DNA of 64,000 nucleotides from Branchipolynoe longqiensis (taxonomy: Eukaryota > Annelida > Polychaeta > Phyllodocida > Polynoidae), in NCBI GenBank assembly GCA_030323885.1, contig CM059188.1:111196763-111260762 (forward strand), read 5' to 3'. The notes beneath the pieces are model-generated. The model had not been told where the DNA came from, did not search any database, and saw nothing but the letters and a program-made list of their open reading frames with translations. The position numbers and the translations under genes are program-made. Positions 1 through 9,918 of this stretch are shown here, in pieces. Each line of letters starts with the position of its first letter. Position 1 is the stretch's first letter.

Positions 1-90
1 TTCGTTAGGTATTTTTAGTAGCATTTCGAAATGCTATATATTGTCATAACAGCCAATTAGAACAGTGTGATGATTTATATTGAAGTCATC

Positions 91-384
91 GGACGCGGTG
101 GCCTAATCGGGAGAGCGCAGGCTTCCCGTGAGGAAGGTCGAAAGTTCGAATCCCATCCGTTTCAAAACACTGACTTACAAGTTTGATATTTCTCTGGTGC
201 TCGGCATTACTAGGATAGGGTAACCCTGGGTGGTTAGCTCAGTATCAGGATAATTGTGACGGAGTGGCATAGCGGATCGTGATGGTGCCAGGGGCCTGGT
301 CTCCCAGTGGGGCAGAACTATCAAGTCACCGTGAATACTAACTGTCACAAGTTGGTTTCTCGTCCTGATATGACCATAGATTGT
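91..384 (+). mobile_element. SINE family A, subfamily A1, near full length
   Basis: A tRNA-derived retroposon. The first ~75 bases form a degenerate tRNA-like pol III promoter (A box around TGGCCTAATCGG, B box around AAGTTCGAATCCC). The common family-A body follows ('gctcggcatta', 'aggataatgtgac', 'cccagtggggcag', 'cctgatatgacc' landmarks). The 3' tail is lost where it meets a second, oppositely oriented tail at 385. About 30 pieces of this family occur in the window. Non-coding. Confidence 0.85.
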
Positions 385-428
385 TTGTTTGTTGTTGTTT
401 TGATTCCTACCAACATCTAAGGTCACCA
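385..428 (-). mobile_element. SINE family A tail fragment (A2-type tail)
   Basis: Only the reverse complement of the 3' tail (GTTGTTTGTTT..., then the 'caacatctaaggtcac' landmark) is present. It joins tail-to-tail with the SINE on its left. The tail type (acaacaacaaac) is the one normally found with A2 heads. Confidence 0.6.
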
Positions 429-476
429 TTTACTAAGTCGATCATGTACTTTCACACAACAGGTCATACGAATGTA

Positions 477-1161
477 TGGGGCTGTCACACTACGACGTAA
501 CGACGTCAACGTAGGGAGAACGTGAAGAACGTTGAACTTCTCGGCGTAGTATGCAAATTTGGGCAGAAGTTGAACGTGGATGCAGCGTAGTGGAAGAGAG
601 CGTAACGTTGGTAAAGCGTAGTGATACAGTCAATCCCCGAGAGAGGACAACGTCACTACGTTCACGGAACGTTATGAACGTTATTCCATCACCAGAAGAA
701 CGTTACATGACGTTAGCTATGTCGTGACACGTTGAACGTATGTTGAATGCATGTTCTCCTGACGTTCTCCTGACGTTCTCCTGACGTTCTCGTGATGTTC
801 TCCTGACGTTCCCATTAAGCCTCGTAGGCTTTTGCACTTGGTTTAATGTGGGTCAACGTAGTGGAACGTAGTAGAACGTAGTTGAACGTAGTGAGCAGCA
901 TTGAAATAACGTCCATTTAACGTCATTGACGTTCACTGAACGTGAACAGAACGTACGGCAACGTAAACCTTAGTTCGACCTACGTCGAAAGTTTTGAACT
1001 GTCCAAAACCTTGACGCAACTCGACTAACACGACGTAATGTGCGTAGCTCGACGTCATTCTAACGTCATTCTGACATCATCATGACGTAACCCAACGTCA
1101 TGACGAAAAATGCCCACGTTAGGCTCACGTTGGCTCGTTACGTCGTAGTGTGACAGGGGTA
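477..1161 (-). mobile_element. ACGT-rich Harbinger-like MITE, copy 1
   Basis: The ends read GGGGCTGTCACACTACGACG on the left and the inverse (TCGTAGTGTGACAGGGGTA) on the right, followed by TTA at 1162-1164; the left TSD is eroded. The interior is saturated with ACGT-containing words at 10-11 bp spacing. It includes an 11-bp array (unit TCTCCTGACGT, ~5 copies, about 747-812) and a 10-bp array (AACGTAGTNG, about 858-895). There is no coding capacity. The strand is arbitrary: '+' means the TACCCC end lies on the left. PIF/Harbinger is proposed from the TTA target sites of the family. Confidence 0.8.
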
Positions 1162-1260
1162 TTAAGCAGGGGCCCCATATATGGTCCTTGACCACATTCA
1201 TGGTGTATGGCCAAAGCCCCTACACTACACCTGCTCATGCGACCCGGTATCGACTGAGTG

Positions 1261-1596
1261 ATTGGTTTGTTTGTTTGGTGTTTTACGTCCTGGCAACATC
1301 TAAGGTCACATCAGGTCGGGTACCGACTTGTGACAGTGCACACTCATGGTGACTTTAAAGTGCTGCCCCATTGGGAAATCAGGCCACCGGCACCATGACC
1401 CGGTTTCCCACTCAGTCACATTATCCTGACACTGAGCTAACCACTCCTTGCCCTATCCTATTAATGCCAGGTGCCAGGCTAGGAAATGACAAGTATCACT
1501 TTTAAAGTCATTGATTTGACTCGACCGGGGACCAAACTGCCGACCTTCCACACGCGAGGGCCGCACTGTACAGATTCGGCCACCACGCCCTGTCTG
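1261..1596 (-). mobile_element. SINE family A, A1 head
   Basis: Full-length reverse-strand copy. The tail at the left reads TTTACGTCCTGGCAACATC, the body landmarks are in order, and the tRNA-like head lies at the right, around 1540-1596 (inverse of TGGCCGAATC). Several substitutions damage the B box, so it is probably transcriptionally inert. Confidence 0.85.
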
Positions 1597-1684
1597 AGTG
1601 ATTGGAATCTCCTCACTACTGTGTAACCAATTCATCAAATATACGAGCTTTCCATCCCAGCTCACCGGGAACACCCCATCCTTA

Positions 1685-2205
1685 AGGCCCAGTCAGACCT
1701 TACGCACTGAGTACCGGACACCACCGGACAAAGAAGTATCTAGTCCCGTCAAGGAACGTACATTAACGAATATCCACATGTCTAACGGACAGACCGGACA
1801 CCAACCGGACACCAACCGGACACCAACCGGACACCAACTGGACACCAACCGGACACCTACCGGACTGTTCACAGACGCGCCAAAAACCGACAGACCGAAT
1901 TCCCGCGGCACCATCAACGGACTGTTCAGGATACAAACCGGACACCTAACGGATGGGTTCCAGACATGAAACGGACAAAACGGACTAAACAGACTTAAAA
2001 CGGACACCAACCATACACCTCAGTCCGGCGGTGTCCGGTTCAAGTTTTGTGCATGTTCGAATCTTGCTACCGTACACACCGGACACCACCTGACACAGAA
2101 TGGACACGCTGTATGCCAACCGTATGTAAACCGTACATTGCCGTATTTCACCGACAGTGTCCAGTTTCTGTCCATTCCTCAATCCGGTGAGGTCTGACTG
2201 GGGCT
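1685..2205. mobile_element. CGGAC-rich Harbinger-like MITE, copy 1
   Basis: Inverted ends AGGCCCAGTCAGACC (left) and GGTCTGACTGGGGCT (right) are flanked by TTA at 1682-1684 and 2206-2208, a perfect 3-bp TSD. The interior is built from CGGACACC words; about 1793-1865 is an 11-bp tandem array (AACCGGACACC). Open frames on both strands here are by-products of the repeat, not genes. The terminal core matches the ACGT family, but the interior is unrelated. Confidence 0.82.
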
Positions 2206-2329
2206 TTATGCACATCACTCTGCCACCCAAGCGATTCTAAGAAGCCGGACGTGATATACTAATATCGGACCTATGGGGTTGAATACTGGCTAAATTGTGT
2301 ATGCCAATAGCTCATTTATGTAAGGCTTT

Positions 2330-3165
2330 TCAGTTTGTGTACCACTTCTCATTTTGTGGACATCTTCTCAGTTTCGGTGCAGCTTAGTTTGTGTACAGTT
2401 TTTCAGAGTGTGTAAAGCTTCTCAGTTTGATTACAGCTTCTCAATTTGTGTAAGACTTCTCCATGTGTGTAGTTTCTCAGTTTGTGGCCAGCTTCTCAGG
2501 TTGTGTACAGTTTCTCAGTTTGTGTGCAGCTTCTCATAACTCTCTACAGTTTCTCATTTTGTGTGCAACTTCTCAATGTGTGTACAGTTTCTCACAGCTG
2601 GATAAAACTTCTCATGTTGTGTACAGCTTCTCAAGTTGTGTACAGCTTCTCAGTTTGTGTACATCTTCTCAATTTGATTACAGCTTCTCAATTTGTGTAA
2701 GAATTTTCAGTTTGCGTACAACTTCTCAATTAGTGTACAGCTTCTCAATTTGTGTACAGCCTCTCAGTTTGTGTACAGTCTCTCAGTTTGTGTACAGCTT
2801 CTCCGTTAGTGTACAGCCTCTCAGTTTGTGTACAGCTTCTTCGTTAGTGTACAGCCTCTCAGTTTGTGTACAGCTTCTCAGTTTGTGTACAGCCTCTCAG
2901 TTTGTGTACAATCTCTCAGTTTGTGTACAGCTTCTCAGTTTGTGTACTCCTTCTCAGTTTGTGCACAGCCTCTCAGTTTGTGTACAGCTTCTCAGTTCGT
3001 GTACAGCTTCTCAATGTGTGTGCAGCTTCTCAGTTTGTGTACAGCCTCTCAGTTTGTGTGCAGCTTCTCAGTTTGTGTACAGCTTCTCAGTTTGTGCACA
3101 GCCTCTCAGTTTGTGTACAGCTTCTCAGTTTGTGTACAGCTTCTAAATGTGTGTGTACAGCTTCT
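2330..3165. repeat. 19-bp minisatellite (CAGCTTCTCAGTTTGTGTA)n
   Basis: About 44 tandem copies of a 19-bp unit with scattered substitutions; early units are more diverged than those after ~2750. Because 19 is not a multiple of 3 and the unit has no stop in these phases, it gives long overlapping open frames (up to ~227 codons of cysteine/serine/valine-rich repeats). I treat these as artefacts. Confidence 0.92.
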
Positions 3166-3264
3166 AACTTTCCATACAGCTGTTCAGGTTCTACACAGCT
3201 GTTCAGGAGAGGTCATCCCAGTTATTCCTCCAGACAAATCTGGTTCTATATCCTTTGCATTTAT

Positions 3265-3305
3265 TCATATAAATATATATATATATGTATATATGTATAT
3301 ATACA
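3265..3305. repeat. TA-rich microsatellite
   Basis: Imperfect (TA)n/(TATG)n run directly after the minisatellite's decayed 3' flank. Confidence 0.85.
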
Positions 3306-3427
3306 CACTGTCCAGAGGGTAGTATTGCGAGCTATTTCCCTTGGTTTTGCTACGATCAGAATCTGGAGAGGAGAGCAAATTATTTACGTTGTAGGCATTC
3401 TTCACATCATTATTTATAATATCTTAA

Positions 3428-3760
3428 AGGTGAATAGTCCGATGAAAACGTCAAATTGTCAATACCAAAGCAATTATCTAACTTAGATACTGGTGTACTT
3501 ATTACAGATTTGTCGCTACCTAGAAGGAGACATTGGGGCAATTTAATGGAATCTGTTACTGCAGAAGCCTCTGGGTTCAGAGTTTTTGAGTGCTTGCAAA
3601 AATTGTATTTCCATGTTTGCACTTCGAATATCTCAAAAGTTAACCATTTATAGTAAATATTACTTCAAACTAAGGTCAGGTGGATAATAGCGATCAACCT
3701 AATATATTTATCTCAGAAAATGACAGAAACTCAAAACCATCGGACTATGCAACTGTAACT
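3428..3760. mobile_element. Family C short inverted-repeat element (C1), complete
   Basis: Non-coding ~330-bp element. The ends are inverse copies of a motif whose consensus is AAAGTTGCATAGTCCGATG; here they are slightly diverged (gaatagtccgatg left, catcggactatgcaac right). Internal landmarks are 'gatactggtg', 'cagaagcct', 'cttcaaactaa', 'gatcaacctaatatattta'. Across copies the flanks read TTAA, or ambiguous TTA/TAA. It recurs at least nine times here, often as the target of other insertions. Confidence 0.75.
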
Positions 3761-3798
3761 GACCAATCAGGGTGTAAAATAGCAATCATACATAGTTT

Positions 3799-4955
3799 AA
3801 TGTTGGATGGTTCGATGAAACATATTTATTTCCAAATCAAAGCACATTCTTACATTCGATTATTTATTATACTTATACCCCTGTCACACTACAATGTAAT
3901 GAGTGAACGTGAGCCTAACGTGGTGATATTTCGTCATTACATTGATGGACGTTGGATTACGTTATGATGACGTCATAATGATGTTAGAGTGACGTCGAGC
4001 TACGTCACATTACGTCGTGTAACGTCGATTAACGTCGAGGTTTTGGACATGTTCAAAAGTTTCGACGTAGGACGAACGTAATGGTTTACGTTCACCGTAC
4101 GTTCTGTTCACGTTCAGCGAACGTCAATGACGTTAAACGGACGTTATTCCAACGCTCCTCACTACGTTCAACTACGTTCCACTACGTTGACCCCCATTAA
4201 ACCGAGTGCAACTGCCCACGGGGCGTAATGGGAACGTCAGGAGAACGTCAGGAGAACGTCAGGAGAACGTCAGGAGAACGTCAGGAGAACGTCAGGAGAA
4301 CGTCAGGAGAACGTATTATGACATAGCTAACGTCACGTAACGTTCTTCTCGTGATGGAATAACGTTCATAACGTTCCGTGAGCGTCATTACGTTGACCTC
4401 TCTCGTTGAATGACGGTATCACTACGCTTTACCGACGTTACGCTCTCGTCCACTACGCTGCATCCACGTTCAACTTCTGCACAAATTTGCATACTACGCC
4501 GAGAAGTTCAACGTTCTTCACGTTCTCCCTACGGCGACGTCGTTACGTCGTAGTGTGACAGGGCCATTAGATACTGGTGCATTAGCATGGACAGAATAAT
4601 CAGTGAATGTATGACCTGATCCCTGTGGACACCTACTTTGAGGCAGCCATTAAGGAGGGACATCATTAACCAATTAGGTCAATATCCTGGCCTCATTAGC
4701 CTTGCCCTCATTCCAAACAGGCTATTTTTGAATTAGGTCATTTCACATCACTTTGTCATCACAAAATGTCAATAGCGAGAGGAGATTTGGAAAGCTTGCC
4801 TCTATTGTCTTGGGTTCTTTCAGCTCAAAGTGCTCCGAAATTAGCAAGTGTTCATCAAAATTATTCTAGACTAATGATTAATAGGGTATGCTGATCAATT
4901 TGATATATTTATCTATTTAAAAAAGGGCAAAGATTCCAACGCCATTAGACTATGC
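3799..4955. mobile_element. Family C, long subtype (C2), interrupted
   Basis: The left end is near 3799 (ggatggttcgatgaaac) and the right end near 4955 (ccattagactatgcaactt). The middle has long-subtype landmarks shared with 31172-31677 ('gcagccattaagga', 'ccaattaggtcaat', 'ggttctttcagctcaaa'). A Harbinger-like MITE at 3876-4566 splits it; the flanks rejoin at 'gatactggtg' once one TTA is removed. Confidence 0.7.
3876..4566 (+). mobile_element. ACGT-rich Harbinger-like MITE, copy 2
   Basis: Starts TACCCCTGTCACACTACAA and ends TCGTAGTGTGACAGGGCCA, flanked by identical TTA (3873-3875, 4567-4569). It contains an ~8-unit perfect 11-bp array (AGGAGAACGTC) at about 4231-4313, the longest with its neighbour at 6294. 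ACGT words fill both arms. It is inserted in a C2 element, so it is younger than that copy. Confidence 0.85.
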
Positions 4956-5213
4956 AACTTTAAGAAGAATGCCAAATCCATTCCTTGGAGGGTACCAACC
5001 TGTTGTGCTACAGCTGTAGAAGCATCAACCCCGCCTGCTGGCAACCCGAGACCCACCCTACTTGCCAAATCCTGACAGAAACCGAACGCCTGGCATCTCC
5101 AAGCGCAATGGAAGAAGGAATTGGATCTGACTGGGGAATCCACTATGCGCATGTTTGATGGGATGTTGCACAACCGAAAGAGGATATGAAATCATGGTTG
5201 TTTTGGATTTCTA

Positions 5214-5362
5214 AATTATCGGAAAGAGTAGCCTATGTGGTGGCAGCGGGTTTCTTCCAAAGAAATATGTCAAAATGACCATATGTTTGATGTCCAATAG
5301 CCAATGATACAATAAAATAATCAAGGTATTGTAGAGGTGTCGTTAAATAAAACAAGCTTTAA
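5214..5362 (+). mobile_element. SINE family H, 3' part
   Basis: 3' half of a second SINE family: 'ttatcggaaagagtagcc', 'aaagaaatatgtcaaaatgacc', 'gatgtccaatagcc', ending in 'cgttaaataaaac'. The tRNA-like head is missing; sequence to the left (about 4956-5213) is unassigned. The body resembles SINEs I associate with gastropod genomes (recollection, not a search). Confidence 0.7.
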
Positions 5363-5466
5363 TTTGGATTTTGAAAGCATTGCTAGCTTTAGGGGAATAA
5401 TCCATAGACGTATGGGGCGCTCTAAATGGAGTCCAATACGCTCGCATTGTTATATCTATGATATTA

Positions 5467-6799
5467 AGGCCCCGTCACACTACGACGTAACGATGTCAAC
5501 GTAGGGAGAACGTGAAGAACGTTGAACTTCTCGGCGTAGTATGCAAATTTGGGCACAAGTTGAACGTGGATGCAGCGTAGTGGATGAGAGCGTAACGTTG
5601 GTAAAGCGTAGTGATACCGTCATTCAACGAGAGAGGACAATGTCATTATGCTCACGGAATGTTATGAACGTTATTCCATCGCCAGAAGAACGTTACGTGA
5701 TGTTACATACGTCATGAGACGTTGAACGTACGTTGAATGTACGTTCTCCTGACGTTCTCCTGACGTTCTCCTGACGTTCTCATGACGTTCTCATTACGCC
5801 GCGTGGGCATTTCCACTCGGTTTAATGTGGGTCAACGTAGTGGAACGTAGTTGAACGTAGTGAGCAGCATTTGCCTAACGTCCGTTTAACGTCATTGACA
5901 TTCACTGAACGTGAACAGAACGTACGGCGAACGTAATACCCCTATCACACTACGACGTAACGAGCCAATGTGAGCCTGACGTGATCACTTTACGTCATTC
6001 CGTTGCCATACGTTTGGTTACGTTATGATGACGTCATAATGACATTAGACTGACGTCGAGCTACGTCACGTTACGTCGTGTTACGTCGGCGCGCGTCAAG
6101 GTTTTGAACCTGTTCAAAACTTTCGACGTGACGCGAACGTAAGGGTTTACGTTCGCCGTACGTTCTGTACACGTTCGGCGAACGTCAATGACGTTAAACG
6201 GACGTTAGTCAAACATTCCTCACTACGTTCCACTACGTTCCACTCGTTGACCCACATTAAAGCCGGTGGAAACGTCCATGCGGCGTAATGGGAACGTCAG
6301 GAGAACGTCAGGAGAACGTCAGGAGAACGTCAGGAGAACGTCAGGAGAACGTCAGGAGAATGTCAGGAGAACGTACGTTCAGTGTTTCGCCAACGTTTAA
6401 TGACGTAAGGTAACGTAAAGCAACGTAGTTCTGGCGATGGAATAACGTTACTGCCGTTACTCTCTCATCCACTACGCTGCATCCACGTTCAACTTGTGCC
6501 CAAATGTGCATACCACGCCGAGAAGTTCAACGTTCTTCACGTTCTCCCTACGCCGACGTCGTTACGTCGTAGTGTGACAGGGCCATTAACCCTTACGTTC
6601 GAGCTACGTCGAAAGTTTTGAACATGTCCAAAACCTCGACGTAACTCGACGTAACACGACGTAATGTGATGTAGCTCAACATCATTCTGACGTCAGCAAA
6701 ACGTCAGCAAAACTTAATCCAACGTACGTCCACCATAATGACGAAAAATCACCACGTTAGGCTCACGTTTGCTCGTTACGTCGTAGTGTGACAGGGGTA
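5467..6799 (-). mobile_element. ACGT-rich Harbinger-like MITE, copy 3 (host of a nested copy)
   Basis: Outer element: left end AGGCCCCGTCACACTACGACG after TTA (5464-5466), right end TAGTGTGACAGGGGTA before TTA (6800-6802). It is split at 5936/6586 by a second member of the same family in the opposite orientation. Without the insert it is ~685 bp, the length of the other copies. An 11-bp array sits at about 5742-5795. Confidence 0.82.
5937..6585 (+). mobile_element. ACGT-rich Harbinger-like MITE, copy 4 (nested)
   Basis: Inserted within copy 3 in the opposite orientation: TACCCCTATCACACTACGACG on the left, GTAGTGTGACAGGGCC on the right, with TAA/TTA at the junctions (5934-5936; 6586-6589). 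It has ~8 copies of the 11-bp unit at about 6294-6373, one with a point change. The target lies where undisturbed copies read 'aacgtaaaccctta'. Confidence 0.82.
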
Positions 6800-6899
6800 T
6801 TAGGGACTATGTCTCATTTGGTTGCAAGGCATTGGCCGAGGGTGTGCTAAAATAAATAAGTAATATTGACGTAGTATGTCAAAATTTATTGATTTCTTT

Positions 6900-7140
6900 T
6901 ATTTTGTTGTTGGTACATTAGTTCATTAAGGAGAAGAAATTTCAATCGCGGATGATTGATCTTCCTCATTCCACTGCTCCTTGCCCGATCATAATAATGC
7001 AGAGTGCCTGGCTAGGAAGTGATAAGTATAAATTTGGAAGTCATTGGTTTGTCCTGACCAGGGTTCGAACCTTTGAGTTCGAATCCCACAACCTCCCGAA
7101 ATGGGTGACGGACACTCAACTCATTCGGCCTTCCCGTCTT
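6900..7140 (-). mobile_element. Chimeric SINE: family A head/body with family B tail
   Basis: On the minus strand: a tRNA-like head of the GGCCGAATGAG type (B box region around 7070-7095), a shortened family-A body to 'gggcaagg', then an abrupt switch at ~6985 to the family-B tail (AGCAGTGGAATGAGGAAG... through 'ctaatgtaccaac'). The same junction occurs at ~51331, so this is an amplifying chimera rather than chance juxtaposition. Confidence 0.75.
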
Positions 7141-7332
7141 GTTTCACGTAGTTTCTTCTAGTGTTTAGTAAACCAACTGATGCATGGGGTGTGTCCCCCC
7201 CCCCTCCCCACTCACCCACACACACACATTTCAGCATGGCCAGTACAGTAAGGCACTCCAATAGGGTAATAACGGAACCACTTGGGAAAGCTGCTCTTGA
7301 TGTGATACTCTGTTTTACTCTGATTAAAGACT

Positions 7333-7659
7333 GGACGCGGTCGCTGAATCGGTAGAGCGCAGGCCTCGAGTGCGGAAAGTCAGGAGTTCAATTGCCGGTA
7401 GAGTCAAACCAATGGCGTACAGCATTGATACTTATCGCTTCCTCACCAGGCGCTCGCCATTATTAGGAGAGGGCAAGGATTGGTTGGCTTAGTGTCAAGT
7501 TAATGTGACGTGACAGAGTGAGATATCAGGTCATGGTACTGGTGGGCTGGTCTCCCAGTGGGGCAGAACTATAAAGTCGCCATGAGAGCACACTGGCACA
7601 CTGTCCTAATATGACATTAGATGTCACCAGGACCTAAAACTCCAACAACTAACCAACCT
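7333..7659 (+). mobile_element. SINE family A, A1 head and tail
   Basis: Complete: head GGACGCGGTCGCTGAATCGG, B-box region GGAGTTCAATTGCC, full body, tail ending 'aaaactccaacaactaacc'. The A1 head with the 'ctccaacaacc' tail is the standard A1 arrangement. Confidence 0.88.
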
Positions 7660-7721
7660 GAAATGGAAAGCGTGAGTAATGCTGATACAACAAACACTGG
7701 GAACATATTTTTTTTGTTTTT

Positions 7722-8003
7722 CTTGAAGATTTATACTGCCTATCATGGATAAGTCTGAATAGACTTGTTTGTCGATAGAAAGCCCAATACTACACTTTTA
7801 CCGACCCAAGGGATTTTTAACCTCCCACGGCAGATCGACATGGTATGAGAACAACTGGCCTTTGATGATGCTGTAAGTTATACACAGCGGTGGAAATCCA
7901 AGTTGGCAGAGGTGGGGGTCACAGGGAATCGAACCACTGACCTTCAGATTAGGAGTCTGACCTAGAAAAAAGTCAGACACTCTAACCACTCCATATATGA
8001 ATT
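7722..8003 (-). mobile_element. SINE family B, tail type b
   Basis: Third SINE family, on the minus strand. The tRNA-like head at the right has A box GGAGTGGTTAGAG, followed by a loop with a short palindrome (GTCTGAC...GTCAGAC) and B-box region GGTTCGATTCCC. The body has 'ccaccgctgtgtataactt' and 'gggaggttaaaaatcc'. The tail here is the b type ('tatgataggcagtata' class), joined to the body at 'gtcgatagaaagccc'. Confidence 0.75.
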
Positions 8004-9167
8004 TGATCAAGGGATAATATGGACATGCTTGAAGATCTTTGTTGTTATTTTACGTCCTAGCAACATCTAAGGTCATATCAAGACGGCATACTTGAAGAAA
8101 CACTTACTGCAAAGGGTACGTCACACCGAGTCCATAACATAGATGTCAAGGCCAAAGTATATGGTCCATGGGCCAGTGTCTCGAGCCCCCCCAAAAAGTA
8201 TGTTCTAATGAATTTTAAAATATTTCTTTTAGTGATTATTTGTTTATTCTGCTCATAACGGTTAAGTGAGCGCACTTGGGTTTGCCGCTGTGCAGTAGTG
8301 GTCATAATCCATATGGATTGATTTCCTTCATCAATCATTTCTGTTAATTTGTTTGTGGTGTAAAATCGGCGATTTCTCACTTTTGTTAAAATAGTTTTTT
8401 TTGGTTTTCGACTATATTTTATAGATAGTCAAACTGTTTCTACCAACTAACAAACAATTGTTATTTAATCAATTAAAGGTAACTCAAGTACATACTATAT
8501 GAACTATTTCTTGTTCAACTTGATTTTGGATCAGATGCAAGGTTGATATTTTCTATGTAACTTTGTCAAAAACAAAATGACCAAATTTGTTAAATTATTG
8601 ACAAACAATGGTGACATTTCCCACAATAAGGTAATTTTGGCTTGCCCAACACAATTGTAATATAGTGAAAAGTGCACTGCTGCAAAACGCAATATGCATC
8701 GGTTAAAACAATTAAACTGCATCCAATGACAATATCCATGAGTTCCAGGGAACACATCTAAAAACTCCGTGACAAACTAAGGTGGTCCAGGGGAGGGCAT
8801 GCTCCTTGGAATATTTGTAAAAAAAACTACGAATAAAATGATGCAATCTGGCACCTACTTGCACATATATTGGTCTTGAAATTCAAACTGTTCTAAGAAT
8901 TTAAGAGTAACAAATAATTAAAAGGTTTTTAGTTTTTTTGTGGACAGGATTTTATTCCCGCTAATTTGAAAACTCAGTTTTCGCTTAAATCAGCGATTTC
9001 GTTCAGTAATGGGATCTCTGAATATCCAACAGCTACCCAATATTGGTCCAATTAAGAAGTGTTTGCTGGGGTCTACATGGCGGGCTGGTGTACAAATCAT
9101 TCTACTAAACACCCAGTCACCAAATAGTGATCGATGTATTGCAGCTGGTTTTAAAAAAAAATGCATA
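8004..9167. other. Mostly unassigned AT-rich sequence
   Basis: 8040-8095 is a SINE-A tail scrap (inverse; 'ttacgtcctagcaacatc'). The rest shows no repeat family shared with the window and no convincing coding exon; open frames under 100 codons lack recognisable motifs. Confidence 0.5.
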
Positions 9168-9181
9168 CAACATTAGCTGTC

Positions 9182-9904
9182 ATACAAGGAAACGAACGAG
9201 CTGATCGGGCTGCGAAGAAGGCCATGAACTATGATCTTGAACCGTGTCTGATCCCTTACTCTGATCTGAAACCACTAATAGCCACCCACATAAAATCCAA
9301 ATGGCAACATGAGTGGGATGAAAACATTAATAAACTTAAAGAAATTGAACCATCTGTGGGAAAGCCACCACAGACTCATGCGGGGGGTCGGCGGGACCAA
9401 GTGGTCCTTAGCCACTGCCGTATTGGCCACTCGTGTTTACACATGCATTTCTGCTCAAAGGGGAACCTCCGCCTGAATCTAATGGGTGTCAGTCCCCGTT
9501 GACACTCAAACACATTTTACTAAGTTGCGTTGATTTTTTGGACCTGCGCCAACAGTTCTACACTGCAGACAGTATGCATGACCTCTTTACTAAGGTAAAA
9601 CAGGAAAACATTTTAGCCTTTTTGAGGGCAGCTGGACTGTACCACCTCATATAGTTTACTAAATAGATTCTATCAATTATTAATAAAACTCTTCCTTTTC
9701 TATGGGAATTTGTTTCCCTTGACCACAAATATATGATTGTGAGCTTTCTAATTTAATGAGTGTCTATTGGCACATAATTGAGTGTCTGCTTTTACATGTA
9801 AAAACGATGGTTTGAACAAAAAACAAACATTTCTCGCCGTGAATATGGCCTATGCTGCCAACATGGCGAAAAGCAACCACCAATCAATCAATCAATCAAT
9901 CAAT
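9182..9904 (+). pseudogene. 5'-truncated LINE with RNase H end, flanked by a perfect 14-bp TSD
   Basis: Dead-on-arrival non-LTR retrotransposon copy. It begins inside the RNase H domain: QGNERADRAAK matches the C-terminal GNExAD...A motif of LINE RNase H domains. The rest of the ORF2 C-terminus follows (SKWQHEWD, RRDQVVLSHCRIGHS, then FTHAFLLKGEPPP, PLTLKHILLSCVDF, ILAFLRAAGLY). One frameshift near 9435 separates the two halves; the ORF stops at about 9654. A ~250-bp 3' UTR ends in an (AATC)n tail. The 14-bp duplication CAACATTAGCTGTC lies at 9168-9181 and 9905-9918, exactly at the ends. RNase H suggests an I/R1-like group, distinct from the other LINEs here. The perfect TSD with only one frameshift argues for a fairly young insertion. 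Confidence 0.88.
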
Positions 9905-9918
9905 CAACATTAGCTGTC

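Noticed and set aside
2354..3486. Long Cys/Ser/Val repeat proteins (up to 227 codons)
   Set aside because: They are read-through of a 19-bp minisatellite in several frames; no independent coding evidence.
477..6799. CRISPR-like array of AGGAGAACGTC repeats
   Set aside because: The repeats are directly tandem with no spacers, lie inside transposon-like elements, and the context is eukaryotic.
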